Notes under the pieces: model-generated | Seen by the model: the letters and a program-made list of their open reading frames with translations, nothing else | What the model was told of the DNA's origin: nothing | The model's database searches: none | Part shown: in pieces, positions 55,498-64,000 of the stretch | How positions within the stretch are numbered: position 1 is the stretch's first letter | Layout of the letters: each line of letters begins with the position of its first letter | Translations under genes and position numbers: made by a program | Source of the DNA: Isoptericola jiangsuensis | GTDB lineage: Bacteria > Actinomycetota > Actinomycetes > Actinomycetales > Cellulomonadaceae | DNA length: 64,000 nucleotides | Direction of reading: 5' to 3' | NCBI RefSeq assembly: GCF_002563715.1 | Contig: NZ_PDJJ01000001.1 | Location: forward strand, 3,968,001-4,032,000

Positions 55498-56147
55498 TGC
55501 CGGTCTACTACGAGAACCACTACCTGACCCGGCCCGACTGGCCGGTCACCGGCGGCTCGGTGGCCGCCACCCTCACCGCGCACGGCGTGACGGTGGGTGA
55601 CGGCACGGTGTTCTGCGACGTCCCCCGGGTCGCGTTCACCCACGCGACGGACCTGGAGGCGGGCGTCCCGGCAGCGGGTCGCCGGGCCTTCCGCGGGGCG
55701 ATCACCCTCGGGGCGGGCTGCTACGTCGAGTCGGGGGTCGCCCCGGCGTTCCCCAGCCAGCCGGTCAAGCTGTCGTCGATCAAGGTGAACGACGGCCCGC
55801 CGGGACGGATCGTCGTCGGCGACCGGGTGGTGCTCCAGGGTGTCGCCGTGGTCGCGTACGACCTGGTGGAGATCGGGGACGACGTGATCTTCGGGCCGAT
55901 GGTGACGGTGATGGACTCGAGCGGCCACCCGCTGCGGGGGCGGGGCGAGCCCGGCGAGGCGGCCCGCACCCGGTCGGCGCCGGTCCGGATCGGGGCGGGC
56001 GCGTGGATCGGCGCGGGCGCCACGATCCTCAAGGGTGTCGAGATCGGCGCGGGCGCCGTGGTGGGCACGCAGAGCGTCGTCCACGAGTCCGTCCCGGCGG
56101 GCGCCGTCGTGGTCGGCAACCCGGCGCGCGTCGTCAAGCGGCTGTGA
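55497..56147 (+). CDS. Left-handed beta-helix (hexapeptide) acyltransferase
   Basis: The 216-residue protein shows hexapeptide repeats in the second half (VVLQGVAVVAYDLVEIGDDVIFG, then IGAGAWIGAGATILKGVEIGAGAVVG and NPARVVKRL), typical of maltose/galactoside O-acetyltransferases. His in SSGHPLRG is the expected catalytic base. The N-terminal 80 residues are extra. The ATG overlaps the glycosyltransferase stop (TGATG), and its own stop overlaps the MATE start by 4 bases. Confidence 0.88.
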   Translation: MPVYYENHYLTRPDWPVTGGSVAATLTAHGVTVGDGTVFCDVPRVAFTHATDLEAGVPAAGRRAFRGAITLGAGCYVESGVAPAFPSQPVKLSSIKVNDGPPGRIVVGDRVVLQGVAVVAYDLVEIGDDVIFGPMVTVMDSSGHPLRGRGEPGEAARTRSAPVRIGAGAWIGAGATILKGVEIGAGAVVGTQSVVHESVPAGAVVVGNPARVVKRL

Positions 56148-57511
56148 TCGGCACGCTGACGGGCCCCACCGCCCGCCAGCTCTGGCGCATCGCCGTCCCG
56201 GTGACGCTCCAGACGGTCGTGTTCTCCTCGAAGAGCATCGTGGACGCCGCCATGCTCGGCTCCCAGGCGGAGGTCGACGTCGCCGCGATCGGCATCGCGG
56301 GCCGGGCGACGTTCGTCGTGACGATCTTCCTCGTCGGGTTCACCATCGGCGGCGCGCAGGTCGGGGCTCAGGTCTGGGGGCGCCGGGACGCCGACCGGGA
56401 GCGGCCGCTGCGCCAGACGGTGTGGCTGACCTGGGCGACGGCGAGCGTGTGCGGGCTGCTCGCCTGCCTGGCGTTCCTCACCGTGCCGGAGCAGGTGGTC
56501 GCCCTCGGGACGGACTCGCCGACCGTGGTCGGGCGCGGCGCGGAGTTCCTCCGGGTCGTCGCACCGACGTTCCTGCTGTTCTGCTGGACGTCGTCGGTCG
56601 CGGCCGGGCTGCGCGTCATGCGGCAGCCGGGCGTCGCGACCCTGTGGGCCGTGGCGGGCGTCGTGCTGAACGTCGGCCTCAACGCGGTGCTGATCTTCGG
56701 CCTGCTGGGGGCGCCCGCGCTCGGCATCGTCGGCGCGGCGTACGGCACGCTCGCGAGCGCCGTCGTCGAGACGGCGGGCCTGGCGCTGCACCTGCGGCTG
56801 CGGCGGCACGCCCTGTCCCGGTTCCCGCGGGCGGAGCTGCGGGCGATCCGCGCCCCGCAGGTGCGGCGTCTGCTGACGCTGTCCCTGCCCGCGGCGGGCA
56901 ACAGCACCCTGTGGGCGCTGGGGTCGTTCGCGTTCTACGCCCTGGTGGGCAGCACGGGCCTGTCGGCCGCGGCGGCGCTGGCGGTGCTGTCCCCCGTCGA
57001 GTCGCTGGCGCTGGCGTTCACGATCGGGCTGGCGAACGCCGCCGCCGTGGTCGTGGGCGGCAGCATCGGCGCGGGCGACCTCACCGGCGCGTACCGGCAG
57101 GCGCGGCTGCTGGTCGCGGGGAGCGTCGTCGTCGGGCTCGGCACCGCGGTGCTCACGTGGGCGCTGAAGTCACCGCTGCTCGCGCTCTTCCCCGAGCTGT
57201 CACCCGCCACCCGCGACCTCACGGGCGACATGTTCGACCTCATGGCGGCCGGGTTCGTCCTCAAGAGCGTCGGCATGGTCATGGTGCTCGGCGTGCTGCG
57301 CGCCGGCGGCGAGGTGCGGTTCTGCCTGCTGCTCGACGCCGGGGCGCAGTGGGGACTGCTGCTGCCCGTCGCGTGGCTGCTGCGGGACGTCGCCGGGGCG
57401 TCCGCCCTCGTCCTGTTCGCCGTGCCCCTGCTGGAGGAGGCCGTGCGGATCGTCGTCGCGGGCGCGCGCATCCGGTCGCGGCGGTGGTTGCGCGACCTGG
57501 TCGTCACCTGA
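56144..57511 (+). CDS. MATE-family exporter
   Basis: The 455-residue protein has 12 hydrophobic segments in two repeats: GTLTGPTARQLWRIAVPVTLQTVVFSSKSIVDAAMLG opens the first, and LLTLSLPAAGNSTLWALGSFAFYALVGS opens the second. It is the last gene of the operon with the glycosyltransferase and acyltransferase, so it probably exports their product or an intermediate. GTG start overlaps the acyltransferase stop. Confidence 0.92.
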   Translation: MIGTLTGPTARQLWRIAVPVTLQTVVFSSKSIVDAAMLGSQAEVDVAAIGIAGRATFVVTIFLVGFTIGGAQVGAQVWGRRDADRERPLRQTVWLTWATASVCGLLACLAFLTVPEQVVALGTDSPTVVGRGAEFLRVVAPTFLLFCWTSSVAAGLRVMRQPGVATLWAVAGVVLNVGLNAVLIFGLLGAPALGIVGAAYGTLASAVVETAGLALHLRLRRHALSRFPRAELRAIRAPQVRRLLTLSLPAAGNSTLWALGSFAFYALVGSTGLSAAAALAVLSPVESLALAFTIGLANAAAVVVGGSIGAGDLTGAYRQARLLVAGSVVVGLGTAVLTWALKSPLLALFPELSPATRDLTGDMFDLMAAGFVLKSVGMVMVLGVLRAGGEVRFCLLLDAGAQWGLLLPVAWLLRDVAGASALVLFAVPLLEEAVRIVVAGARIRSRRWLRDLVVT

Positions 57512-57543
57512 CCCGGACGTCGCCCCCGCGACCCCGCGGACGC

Positions 57544-57603
57544 GACGAGCGTGCCGGGAGACTCCTCGTCCACAGGCTGCGAGGAGCTCCTGGCACGCTC
57601 GTC
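57544..57603. terminator. Hairpin between convergent MATE and permease genes
   Basis: GACGAGCGTGCC (57544-57555) pairs with GGCACGCTCGTC (57592-57603), continuing as CTCCTCG/CGAGGAG with a single bulge and an 11-base loop. The foot ACGAGCGTGC is shared with the hairpin at 63523. Confidence 0.75.
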
Positions 57604-57618
57604 GTACGGACGGACCGG

Positions 57619-59106
57619 TCAGCGCTTCGGGTAGCCCGCCTGCGGCTTGTCGGTGTCGAGGTCCTCGACGTGCTCGAAGTGGATCTTCTCGTGCTTGGCC
57701 GTGCGGCGGTACAGCCAGGTGAAGAACGACAGCACGAGGCCGACGGCGACGAGCGCGCCCGCGATGAGGTACTGCTCCTGCTGCTCGGCGCTGCGCGCCC
57801 AGGGCCCCGCGAGGAACGCGCACGTGAGCGCCCCGACGACGGCCAGCGGCGTCCACGTGCGGAAGTGCTGGTGCTCGACGGGCCGGCGGCGCAGCACCAG
57901 CAGGGCGACGTTCACCACGGTGAACACGACGAGCAGCAGCAGCGACGTCGTGCCACCGAGCAGCGCGATCGCGTCGGACCCGGCCTCGGTGCCGCTCTGG
58001 CGCACCACGTAGGTGATCAGGCCGTAGGAGATGAGCGTGGTCACGACGATCGACACCCACGGCGTCTGCCGGGTGCGGTGCACGCGGCCGAACGCGCGCG
58101 GCAGCACCCCCTGGTTGGCGAGCCCGTACAGCAGGCGCGACGCCATGAGCATGTTGATGAGCGCCGAGTTCGCGACGGCGAACATGCCGATGAACGGGAA
58201 GATGACGTCGAACGGCAGGTTCGGGGCGCCCGCCGCCACCACCTGGGTCAGCGCGGACGCCTTCGTCGGGTCGGTGAGGTCGCCGACGGGCACCAGCGCC
58301 ACCGCGGTGATGGCGACCGCGACGTAGATGAGCCCGGTGACGGACAGGCCGGTGAGCATGACCCGCGGGAAGTCCTTGACGGGGTCCTTGCACTCCTCGG
58401 CCATGTTGACGGAGTCCTCGAACCCGACCATCGCGAAGAACGCGAGCGTCGTTGCGGCCGTGACGGCGAGGAACACCGACTTGTCGTCGCCCGACTCGAA
58501 CACGACGACGCGCGAGAAGTCCGCACGCCCCTGGGTGACGCCCCACAGGCCGACGAAGATGACGAGCAGCAGACCCGACAGCTCCACGAGGGTGAGCACC
58601 ACGTTCGCCTTGACGCTCTCCCCCACGCCGCGGAAGTTCACCAGGGCGACCAGCGTCATGAACCCCAGCGCGATGAGCAGCAACGGCGTCGAGCCGTCCG
58701 CCATCCCCAGGCCGAACCCGTCGTTGAGGAACCCGGCGAACGCGTTGGACGCCGTGGACGCCGACGTGATCCCCGAGCTCATCACCATGAACGCGACGAC
58801 GAAGGTCACCAGGTGGATGCCGAACGCCTTGTGCGTGTACAGCGCCGCACCGGCCGCCTGCGGGTACTTGGTGACGAGCTCCAGGTACGAGAACGCCGTG
58901 ATCGTCGCGACGACGAACGCGATGAGGAACGGCGCCCACGCCGCACCCCCCACCTCGCCGGCGACCTGCCCCGTCAGGGCGTACACGCCCGTGCCGAGGA
59001 TGTCCCCGACGATGAACAGCAGCAGGAGCTTGCGCCCCATGACTCGCTTCAGCCCGGGCTCGGCGGGGTCGCCGCTCTGCTCGGGTGCCTCGGTCGTCCG
59101 GCTCAT
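57619..59106 (-). CDS. APC-family amino acid permease
   Basis: The 495-residue carrier has 12 helices. GRKLLLLFIVGDILGTGVYALTG holds the family's unwound helix 1, and FFAMVGFEDSVNMAEECKDPVKDFP the conserved helix 6-8 loop. The C-terminal tail (about 470-495) is polar. GGAGG precedes the ATG. Single gene with a terminator at each end. Substrate unknown. Confidence 0.92.
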   Translation of the reverse strand: MSRTTEAPEQSGDPAEPGLKRVMGRKLLLLFIVGDILGTGVYALTGQVAGEVGGAAWAPFLIAFVVATITAFSYLELVTKYPQAAGAALYTHKAFGIHLVTFVVAFMVMSSGITSASTASNAFAGFLNDGFGLGMADGSTPLLLIALGFMTLVALVNFRGVGESVKANVVLTLVELSGLLLVIFVGLWGVTQGRADFSRVVVFESGDDKSVFLAVTAATTLAFFAMVGFEDSVNMAEECKDPVKDFPRVMLTGLSVTGLIYVAVAITAVALVPVGDLTDPTKASALTQVVAAGAPNLPFDVIFPFIGMFAVANSALINMLMASRLLYGLANQGVLPRAFGRVHRTRQTPWVSIVVTTLISYGLITYVVRQSGTEAGSDAIALLGGTTSLLLLVVFTVVNVALLVLRRRPVEHQHFRTWTPLAVVGALTCAFLAGPWARSAEQQEQYLIAGALVAVGLVLSFFTWLYRRTAKHEKIHFEHVEDLDTDKPQAGYPKR

Positions 59107-59193
59107 GGCCGACCTCCTCGTCCACCTGGTCCCGGATGTCGGGATTCCGTCGTCCATGAAACCCGCCGACGCGGGATCGCGCGCGTCGAGCGG

Positions 59194-60018
59194 TCAGCGA
59201 CGCCGGCGGAACGCCGCGGCGGAGGCCGCCGCGAACACCGCCGACAGGCCCACGCACCAGGCGACGGCGAGCACGATCGTGTCGGTGAGGGCGTCACCCG
59301 TGGGAGCCCCGGGCGTGCCGCCCACGAGCAGGCCCCGGACGGACTCGATGACCGGGGTGACGGGCTGGTGCTCGGCGAACCCGCGCAGCCAGGTCGGCAT
59401 GGACTCCACGGGCACGAACGCGCTCGACACGTACGGCAGGAACATGACGACGAACGTGAAGCCGCTCGCGGCGTCGGGCGAGCGGACGAGGACGCCCACC
59501 AGCACCGCCGACCACGTGATGGCGTGCAGGAACAGCACGAGGACGCCGATCGCGCCGAGCCACCCGGCGACGTCGGCGGTCGGTCGGAACCCGACGGCCC
59601 ACGCGACGGCGAAGACGATCGCCGTGGTGAGGAGGTTCTTCACCAGGCTGGCCGCGACGTGCCCCGCCAGGACGGTCCACGCGACGACGGGCATCGACCG
59701 GACGCGGTCGATCATGCCGCCCGACATGTCGCGCTCGACGAACAGGGCGGTGCTGGCGGCGCCGAACCCGGCGGCGAGCAGGATGATGCCGGGCGTCGCG
59801 TAGGTGATGTACGACGTGCCGACGTCCATCGCCCCGCCGAACACGTACGTGAACATGAGCAGGATGACCACCGGCAGGACGGCCGCCGTGATCATGGAGT
59901 CGACGTCGCGGACCGTGAGGCGGACGGCACGCGCGGCCATGGCCCCGAGGTCGGCGACGAGGCCGCGCACGGCACCGACGGGGGCGTCGGAACGGGCGGG
60001 CAGGGTGAGCGCGGTCAT
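59194..60018 (-). CDS. ABC-2 type (DrrB-like) permease
   Basis: The 274-residue ABC-2 permease has six helices, with DVDSMITAAVLPVVILLMFTYVFGG and GMIDRVRSMPVVAWTVLAGHV (coupling region). It forms an exporter with the overlapping ATPase gene. The pair resembles DrrAB drug exporters. Overlaps the ATPase stop by 4 bases. Confidence 0.93.
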   Translation of the reverse strand: MTALTLPARSDAPVGAVRGLVADLGAMAARAVRLTVRDVDSMITAAVLPVVILLMFTYVFGGAMDVGTSYITYATPGIILLAAGFGAASTALFVERDMSGGMIDRVRSMPVVAWTVLAGHVAASLVKNLLTTAIVFAVAWAVGFRPTADVAGWLGAIGVLVLFLHAITWSAVLVGVLVRSPDAASGFTFVVMFLPYVSSAFVPVESMPTWLRGFAEHQPVTPVIESVRGLLVGGTPGAPTGDALTDTIVLAVAWCVGLSAVFAAASAAAFRRRR

Positions 60019-61067
60019 GCCGCCACCTCCGTCGCGGTCCGGGCGGACGCGGGCGCGGCACCGTCGTCGTCCGGCGGGCCGTCACCCCCGGACCGGGCGG
60101 GGTCGACGCCGCGGGCGTGCCGGCCGGTCAGGGTGAGGAAGACGTCGTCGAGGGTAGGGGCGGTGAGGTCCCAGCGCAGCGGGGTGACGTCGGTGGCCTC
60201 CACCCGGCCGAGGAGCTCGCGCACCCCGCCGACGCTGCCGTCGGTGGGCACGCGCACACGGACCGCGCTCTCGGTGACCACGGGGACCCCGGCGGCCCCG
60301 AGCGCGCGCACGACCCGGTCGGCGTCGTCGGCGTCGGCCAGCACGAGGTCGAGCCCCGCCTCCCCGACGCGCCGCTTGAGCTCGCCCGGGGTGCCCTCGG
60401 CCGCGACCCGGCCGCCGTCGACCAGGGCGACGCGGTCGGCGAGCCGGTCGGCCTCCTCCAGGTACTGGGTGGTGAGGAACAGGCTGGTGCCCTGCGCGAC
60501 GACCTCGCGCACGACCTCCCACAGCGCGAGGCGGGAGCGGGGGTCCAGGCCGGTGGTGGGCTCGTCGAGGAACAGCACCTCGGGACGCGTGACGAGTCCG
60601 GCGGCCAGGTCGAGGCGGCGGCGCATGCCGCCGGACCACGTGCCGACCTGCCGGTCGGCGACGTCGGCGAGGTCGAACGCGTCGAGGAGGTCGAGGACGC
60701 GTGCCTGCGCGGTGCGCTGCGGCAGGTGGGAGAGCCGGGCCATCATCGCGAGGTTCTCGCGGCCGGTCTGCTTGTCGTCGACGGCCGCGTGCTGGCCGGT
60801 GAGGCTGATGCGCTCGCGGACGTGCCGCGCCTGGGTGACGACGTCGTACCCGGCCACCGTGAGCCAGCCGGAGTCGGGCGGCAGGAGGGTGGCGAGGATG
60901 CGGACGGTGGTGGTCTTGCCGGCACCGTTCGGGCCGAGGAGGGCGAGGACCTCGCCGCGGTGCAGCGTGAGGTCGACGCCCCTCAGGACGGTCTTGCGCC
61001 GGCGGCCGGTGCCGTAGGCCTTGGTGAGGGCCTCGGCGCGGACGACGACGTCGGCGGGGTCGGTCAT
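60015..61067 (-). CDS. DrrA-type ABC exporter ATPase
   Basis: The 350-residue ATPase has Walker A GPNGAGKTTT, signature WSGGMRRRLDLAAGLV, Walker B VLFLDEPTTGLDP and H-loop (FLTTQYLEEAD, with Gln replacing His as in DrrA). The C-terminal 100 residues carry the DrrA-type VATDVTPLRWDLTAPTLDDVFL motif and a disordered tail. AAGGAG lies before the ATG. It is divergent from the TetR gene, with a 21-bp palindrome between them, so it is probably regulated by it in response to an exported compound. Confidence 0.94.
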   Translation of the reverse strand: MTDPADVVVRAEALTKAYGTGRRRKTVLRGVDLTLHRGEVLALLGPNGAGKTTTVRILATLLPPDSGWLTVAGYDVVTQARHVRERISLTGQHAAVDDKQTGRENLAMMARLSHLPQRTAQARVLDLLDAFDLADVADRQVGTWSGGMRRRLDLAAGLVTRPEVLFLDEPTTGLDPRSRLALWEVVREVVAQGTSLFLTTQYLEEADRLADRVALVDGGRVAAEGTPGELKRRVGEAGLDLVLADADDADRVVRALGAAGVPVVTESAVRVRVPTDGSVGGVRELLGRVEATDVTPLRWDLTAPTLDDVFLTLTGRHARGVDPARSGGDGPPDDDGAAPASARTATEVAA

Positions 61068-61118
61068 GGTGACTCCTTCGATCTGCGTCGGCAACAAACT
61101 GTTTATGGTCTACGCGTT

Positions 61119-61139
61119 ACTGTGGATGCTATACACAGT
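61119..61139. promoter_or_regulatory. TetR-type operator
   Basis: ACTGTGGAT and its partner ATACACAGT form a 21-bp near-palindrome (8 of 10 pairs) in the divergent promoter. TATACA within it is a possible -10 for the TetR gene. The region from 61091 to 61139 is AT-rich. Confidence 0.7.
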
Positions 61140-61218
61140 GCGTGGGGGCGCGTCAAGAGCCGCGTCTCGCGCCACGTCGCGGCCCCGCGACGGACACCCA
61201 CCCCCGGGGCAGGGCACG

Positions 61219-62088
61219 ATGGACCCGATGAGCACCGACCCGACCGACCTCACGATGCAGCGCCTCTGGGGCCGCCAGCCCCGCCCCCGGCGCGGCCCCA
61301 AGCCCGCGCTCAGCGCCGAACGGATCGTGGAGACCGCCTTCGAGCTCGCCGAGGCCGACGGGCTCGACGCGGTGTCGATGGCACGCGTCGCCGAGACCCT
61401 CGGCTGCTCCCCCATGGCGCTCTACCGCCACGTCAGCAGCAAGGACGAGCTGCTCGTGCTGCTCACCGACCGGGTCGCGGCGCTCCTGCCCGACCTCACG
61501 CCCGGGCTCGGCTGGCGCGCCGGGCTCGAACGGTGGACCCGCCTCCAGATCGAGCTCGTCGTCGCGCACCCCTGGTACCTCGACCTGCCCCTGGCCACCG
61601 CGCTCCCCGGCCCGCACCGGCTGCGCTGGTTCGACCAGGCGCTCGAGGCGCTGTCCGGCGTCCCCCTGCCGTTCGACGAGAAGCTCGGCATCCTCGGGCT
61701 GCTCGCCCAGCACGTCCTCGGCGAGGCGCAGGTGCAGGTCGACACCCGCCGTGCCGCCGTCGCGACGGTGCGGGCCACCACCGGCGTCGCACCCGACGTC
61801 CCCGACGCCGACCTCGACCCCGACGCCGTCGACCGCGCCAACCTCTACTACGACTTCGAGAAGCTCCTCACCAGCCTGGCGACCCCCGAGCACTACCCCC
61901 ACCTGTTCGCGGCCGCCGCGGCGTGGGACCCGCAGGACGCTCCCCCCGCGAGCCCCACGGACGACATCGCGTTCGGGATCGGCGTCGTGCTCGACGGGAT
62001 CGAGGTGTACCTCCGGCGCCGCACCGGCGGGGCCGTCGACAGCCCCGTCCCCGCACCCGCCGATCCCGACCGACCCCCCACCACCTGA
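61219..62088 (+). CDS. TetR-family repressor
   Basis: The 289-residue protein has a TetR helix-turn-helix (ALSAERIVETAFELAEADGLDAVSMARVAETLGCSPMALYRHVSSKDELLVLLTD, about 36-90) and a TetR_C-type ligand domain. It is longer than usual at both ends, with a Pro-rich tail. It likely represses the divergent DrrAB-type exporter genes. ATG at 61219 or 61228. Confidence 0.92.
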   Translation: MDPMSTDPTDLTMQRLWGRQPRPRRGPKPALSAERIVETAFELAEADGLDAVSMARVAETLGCSPMALYRHVSSKDELLVLLTDRVAALLPDLTPGLGWRAGLERWTRLQIELVVAHPWYLDLPLATALPGPHRLRWFDQALEALSGVPLPFDEKLGILGLLAQHVLGEAQVQVDTRRAAVATVRATTGVAPDVPDADLDPDAVDRANLYYDFEKLLTSLATPEHYPHLFAAAAAWDPQDAPPASPTDDIAFGIGVVLDGIEVYLRRRTGGAVDSPVPAPADPDRPPTT

Positions 62089-62228
62089 CGAACCGGACCC
62101 TTCCATGGCGCAACATCGCAGGTCACAGGCTTGCGCGTGTCACTGGAGCCCGGCCGTCCCGATAGGGCAGGGTGGGGTACGAACGGCCCCGCCTACGCAG
62201 GGCCGCCCGGCGACGGAGGTGCCCGCAG

Positions 62229-63506
62229 GTGCGACGGACGGTGGTCACAGGGATCGGGGCGGTCACGCCCCTCGGCCTCACGCTCGACGAGACGTGGCAG
62301 GGGTTGCGCACCGGCCGGTCCGGGGTGGGCGCCCTCGACGCCGACTGGCCCGCCGACGTGCCGGTCCGGATCGGGGCGCTCGTCGACGACCGGTTCGCCG
62401 ACGCCCTCCAGGTGCGCGAGCAGCGGCGCACCGACCGCGGGGAACAGCTCGCGCTCGTCGCCGGCCGGCAGGCCTGGGACGACGCGGGCGCCCCCGACGT
62501 CGAGCCGGAACGCCTCGGCGTCGCGATCGGCACCGCCAACGGCGGGTTCGGCACCACGCTGCGCCAGCACCTGCTCCTCAAGGAGCAGGGGCACCGCGCC
62601 GTCAGCCCGCACGCCGTCACCATGGTGATGAACAACGGCCCCGCCGCCTGGGTGTCGATCGACCTGGGCGCGAAGGCCGGGGCGCGCGCCCCCGTCAGCG
62701 CCTGCGCCGCCGGCGTCGAGGCGATCCTCGCCGCCCGGTCCATGATCCGCGACGGCGACGCCGACGTCGTCGTCTGCGGCGGCGTCGAGGCCACGGTCGT
62801 CGACCTGTGCGTGTCCGCGTTCGCCCGCTCCCGCGCCATGTCGACCCGCAACGACGAGCCCGAACGGGCGTCCCGACCCTTCGACGTCGCCCGCGACGGC
62901 TTCGTCATGGGCGAGGGCTGCGTGCTGCTCGTCCTGGAGGCCGAGGAGCACGCCCGCGCGCGCGGCGCCCGCGTCCGGGGCGTGGTCGAGGGCGGCGCCC
63001 TCACCTCCGACGCCCACGACATCGTCGGCGGCGAGCCCGGCAACCAGGCGCGCACCGTCGGCCTCGCCCTCCGCTCCGCGGGCCTGACGCCCGCCGACGT
63101 CGGGTTCGTGCACGCCCACGCCACCTCCACCCCCGCCGGCGACGTCAACGAGGCCCGCGCCCTGCGCGCCGTGTTCGGCGACCCCCCGCCCGTCACCGCC
63201 ACCAAGGCGTCCACCGGGCACCTGCTCGGCGCGTCCGGACCGCTCGGCGTCCTCGCGGCGCTCGGTGGGCTGGGTGGTCTCGCGAGTCCCGGGAGCCGCA
63301 GGGGGCCGACCGGCACCGCAGGGCTCGACGCTCCGGGGGCGTCCGGGGACGCCGTCGTCCCGCCGACCCTCAACCTCGACGACCTCGACCCGCAGATCGA
63401 CCTCGACGTCGTCACCGCCGCCCGCCCGACGACGGCACGGCACGCCCTGGTCGACGCGTTCGGGTTCGGCGGCCACAGCTCCGCCCTGGTGCTGTCACGG
63501 GACTGA
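62229..63506 (+). CDS. Stand-alone beta-ketoacyl synthase (FabF-like)
   Basis: The 425-residue enzyme has the full Cys-His-His triad: Cys159 in VSACAAG, His297 in HAHATSTP and His331 in STGHLLGASG. GEGCVLLVLE and FGFGGHSS are also normal. It extends acyl-ACP chains by condensation, but no ACP, ketoreductase or other fatty-acid gene is next to it, so it may serve a lipid or secondary metabolite made elsewhere. A Gly/Pro-rich insertion (about 345-375) interrupts the region before NLDDLD. GGAGG precedes the GTG at 62229. Confidence 0.92.
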   Translation: MRRTVVTGIGAVTPLGLTLDETWQGLRTGRSGVGALDADWPADVPVRIGALVDDRFADALQVREQRRTDRGEQLALVAGRQAWDDAGAPDVEPERLGVAIGTANGGFGTTLRQHLLLKEQGHRAVSPHAVTMVMNNGPAAWVSIDLGAKAGARAPVSACAAGVEAILAARSMIRDGDADVVVCGGVEATVVDLCVSAFARSRAMSTRNDEPERASRPFDVARDGFVMGEGCVLLVLEAEEHARARGARVRGVVEGGALTSDAHDIVGGEPGNQARTVGLALRSAGLTPADVGFVHAHATSTPAGDVNEARALRAVFGDPPPVTATKASTGHLLGASGPLGVLAALGGLGGLASPGSRRGPTGTAGLDAPGASGDAVVPPTLNLDDLDPQIDLDVVTAARPTTARHALVDAFGFGGHSSALVLSRD

Positions 63507-63522
63507 CCCCGACCCCCTGGAC

Positions 63523-63588
63523 GCAACGAGCGTGCTGGGTCGGTACCTCAAACCGTGGTTTGAGGTACCGACCCAGCACGCTCGTTGC
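63523..63588. terminator. Perfect 32-bp hairpin between convergent genes
   Basis: GCAACGAGCGTGCTGGGTCG... (63523-63554) pairs without mismatch with 63557-63588 around a 2-base loop. It lies between the ketoacyl synthase gene and the convergent peptidase gene. The foot ACGAGCGTGC is the same as in the 57.5 kb hairpin. Confidence 0.85.
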
Positions 63589-63609
63589 AGCAGAGAGGGG
63601 GGACAGGCG

Positions 63610-64000
63610 TCAGCTCAGGCCGAACGCCCGCACCACCTCCTGCGTGACCGCGTTGCCCGCGTCGTCGTGCGCCGTCGTGCGCAGCGACACCGACCCGCCA
63701 CCCTTCGGGGTGCTCAGCTGCGCGGTCCAGTCGTCACCGGAACGCTCGACGGTCACGGGCGACCACGTGGCGCCCTCGTCGTAGGACACCTCGAGGGCGA
63801 CGTCCGTCACGGTGCCCGCGCCGACGGCGCCCACCGGGTGCGCGACCTCCAGGCCGACCGTCGTCCGGCCGCCGGCACGCACGGTGCCGTCGAGACCCGT
63901 CGCGACGTCGTAGCCGATCCCGAGCAGCGGCAGCGTGCCGACGTCGGCACGGTCGGTGACGAACGTCCACGCCGACGCGGTGCGTGTCGACCAGGCCCAC
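63610..64000 (-). CDS. C-terminal part of a secreted protein, probably a subtilase (S8)
   Basis: The frame is open to the window edge, so the gene continues beyond it. The visible 129 residues carry TASAWTFVTDRADVGTLPLLGIGYDV, then a domain with YDEGATWSPV and VSLRTTAHDDAGNAVTQEVVRAF. This is the beta-rich tail found at the end of large actinobacterial S8 serine peptidases. The catalytic domain is outside the window, so the call rests on the tail only. Confidence 0.6.
   Translation of the reverse strand, partial: WAWSTRTASAWTFVTDRADVGTLPLLGIGYDVATGLDGTVRAGGRTTVGLEVAHPVGAVGAGTVTDVALEVSYDEGATWSPVTVERSGDDWTAQLSTPKGGGSVSLRTTAHDDAGNAVTQEVVRAFGLS

Overview
The window is very GC-rich DNA, roughly three quarters G+C by eye, with tightly packed genes, many GTG starts and 4-base ATGA/GTGA overlaps. 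The gene set (Liv ABC importer, MetPS, alditol oxidase, GH51 arabinofuranosidase under a LacI repressor, ECF sigma factor, actinobacterial NSS and PiT carriers) points to a Gram-positive actinobacterium of the Micrococcales. A plant-polymer degrader of the Cellulomonadaceae/Promicromonosporaceae type is my best guess; this is inference from content, not a database match. No tRNA, rRNA, CRISPR array, phage or insertion sequence was found. The window starts inside an SRPBCC gene and ends inside what looks like a subtilase gene.

Layout. 0-4.2 kb: GH3 lipoprotein, a secreted protein and a phosphate carrier with a small membrane partner. 4.3-7.2 kb: a divergent NrtR-like Nudix regulator facing an SPFH protein plus an NAD-kinase-like protein, with two matching operators between them. 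7.2-17 kb: oligopeptidase B, livHMGF, a DUF559-type protein and the Liv binding protein on the opposite strand. 17-26.5 kb: a 1.2 kb gene-free stretch, cspA, a large RecB-nuclease/helicase fusion, an Excalibur protein, and an ECF sigma factor with a membrane partner. 26.9-31.7 kb: a polar amino acid ABC importer and MetPS. 31.8-40.5 kb: alditol oxidase, an AlkZ-type winged-helix protein, GH51/LacI, STAS, YbaK, DUF2087 and a D,D-carboxypeptidase. 40.6-46.7 kb: 5-oxoprolinase (pxpA, pxpBC), lipoprotein, M20 amidohydrolase, YrhK, siderophore-interacting protein, DUF4190 protein. 46.8-54.2 kb: HrpA helicase, DUF4184, macrodomain, and an SdpI/SdpR-like pair. 54.5-64 kb: a glycosyltransferase/acyltransferase/MATE operon, APC permease, a DrrAB-type exporter with its TetR regulator, and a stand-alone ketoacyl synthase.

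Two repeat systems stand out. The first is a family of long hairpins in which a conserved core of about 40 nt is flanked by inverted arms of 26-32 nt that differ at every locus. It occurs in intergenic DNA at 19.5, 26.6 and 29.8 kb and twice in frame inside hrpA. The second is a set of tandem arrays with an exact 20-bp period built on CGCTGACTCGCG, at 14.0, 15.5 and 19.3 kb; the last array runs straight into one of the hairpins. Neither matches a repeat class I can name. With the Nudix/SPFH/NAD-kinase-like cassette, these are the best candidates for undescribed biology here.
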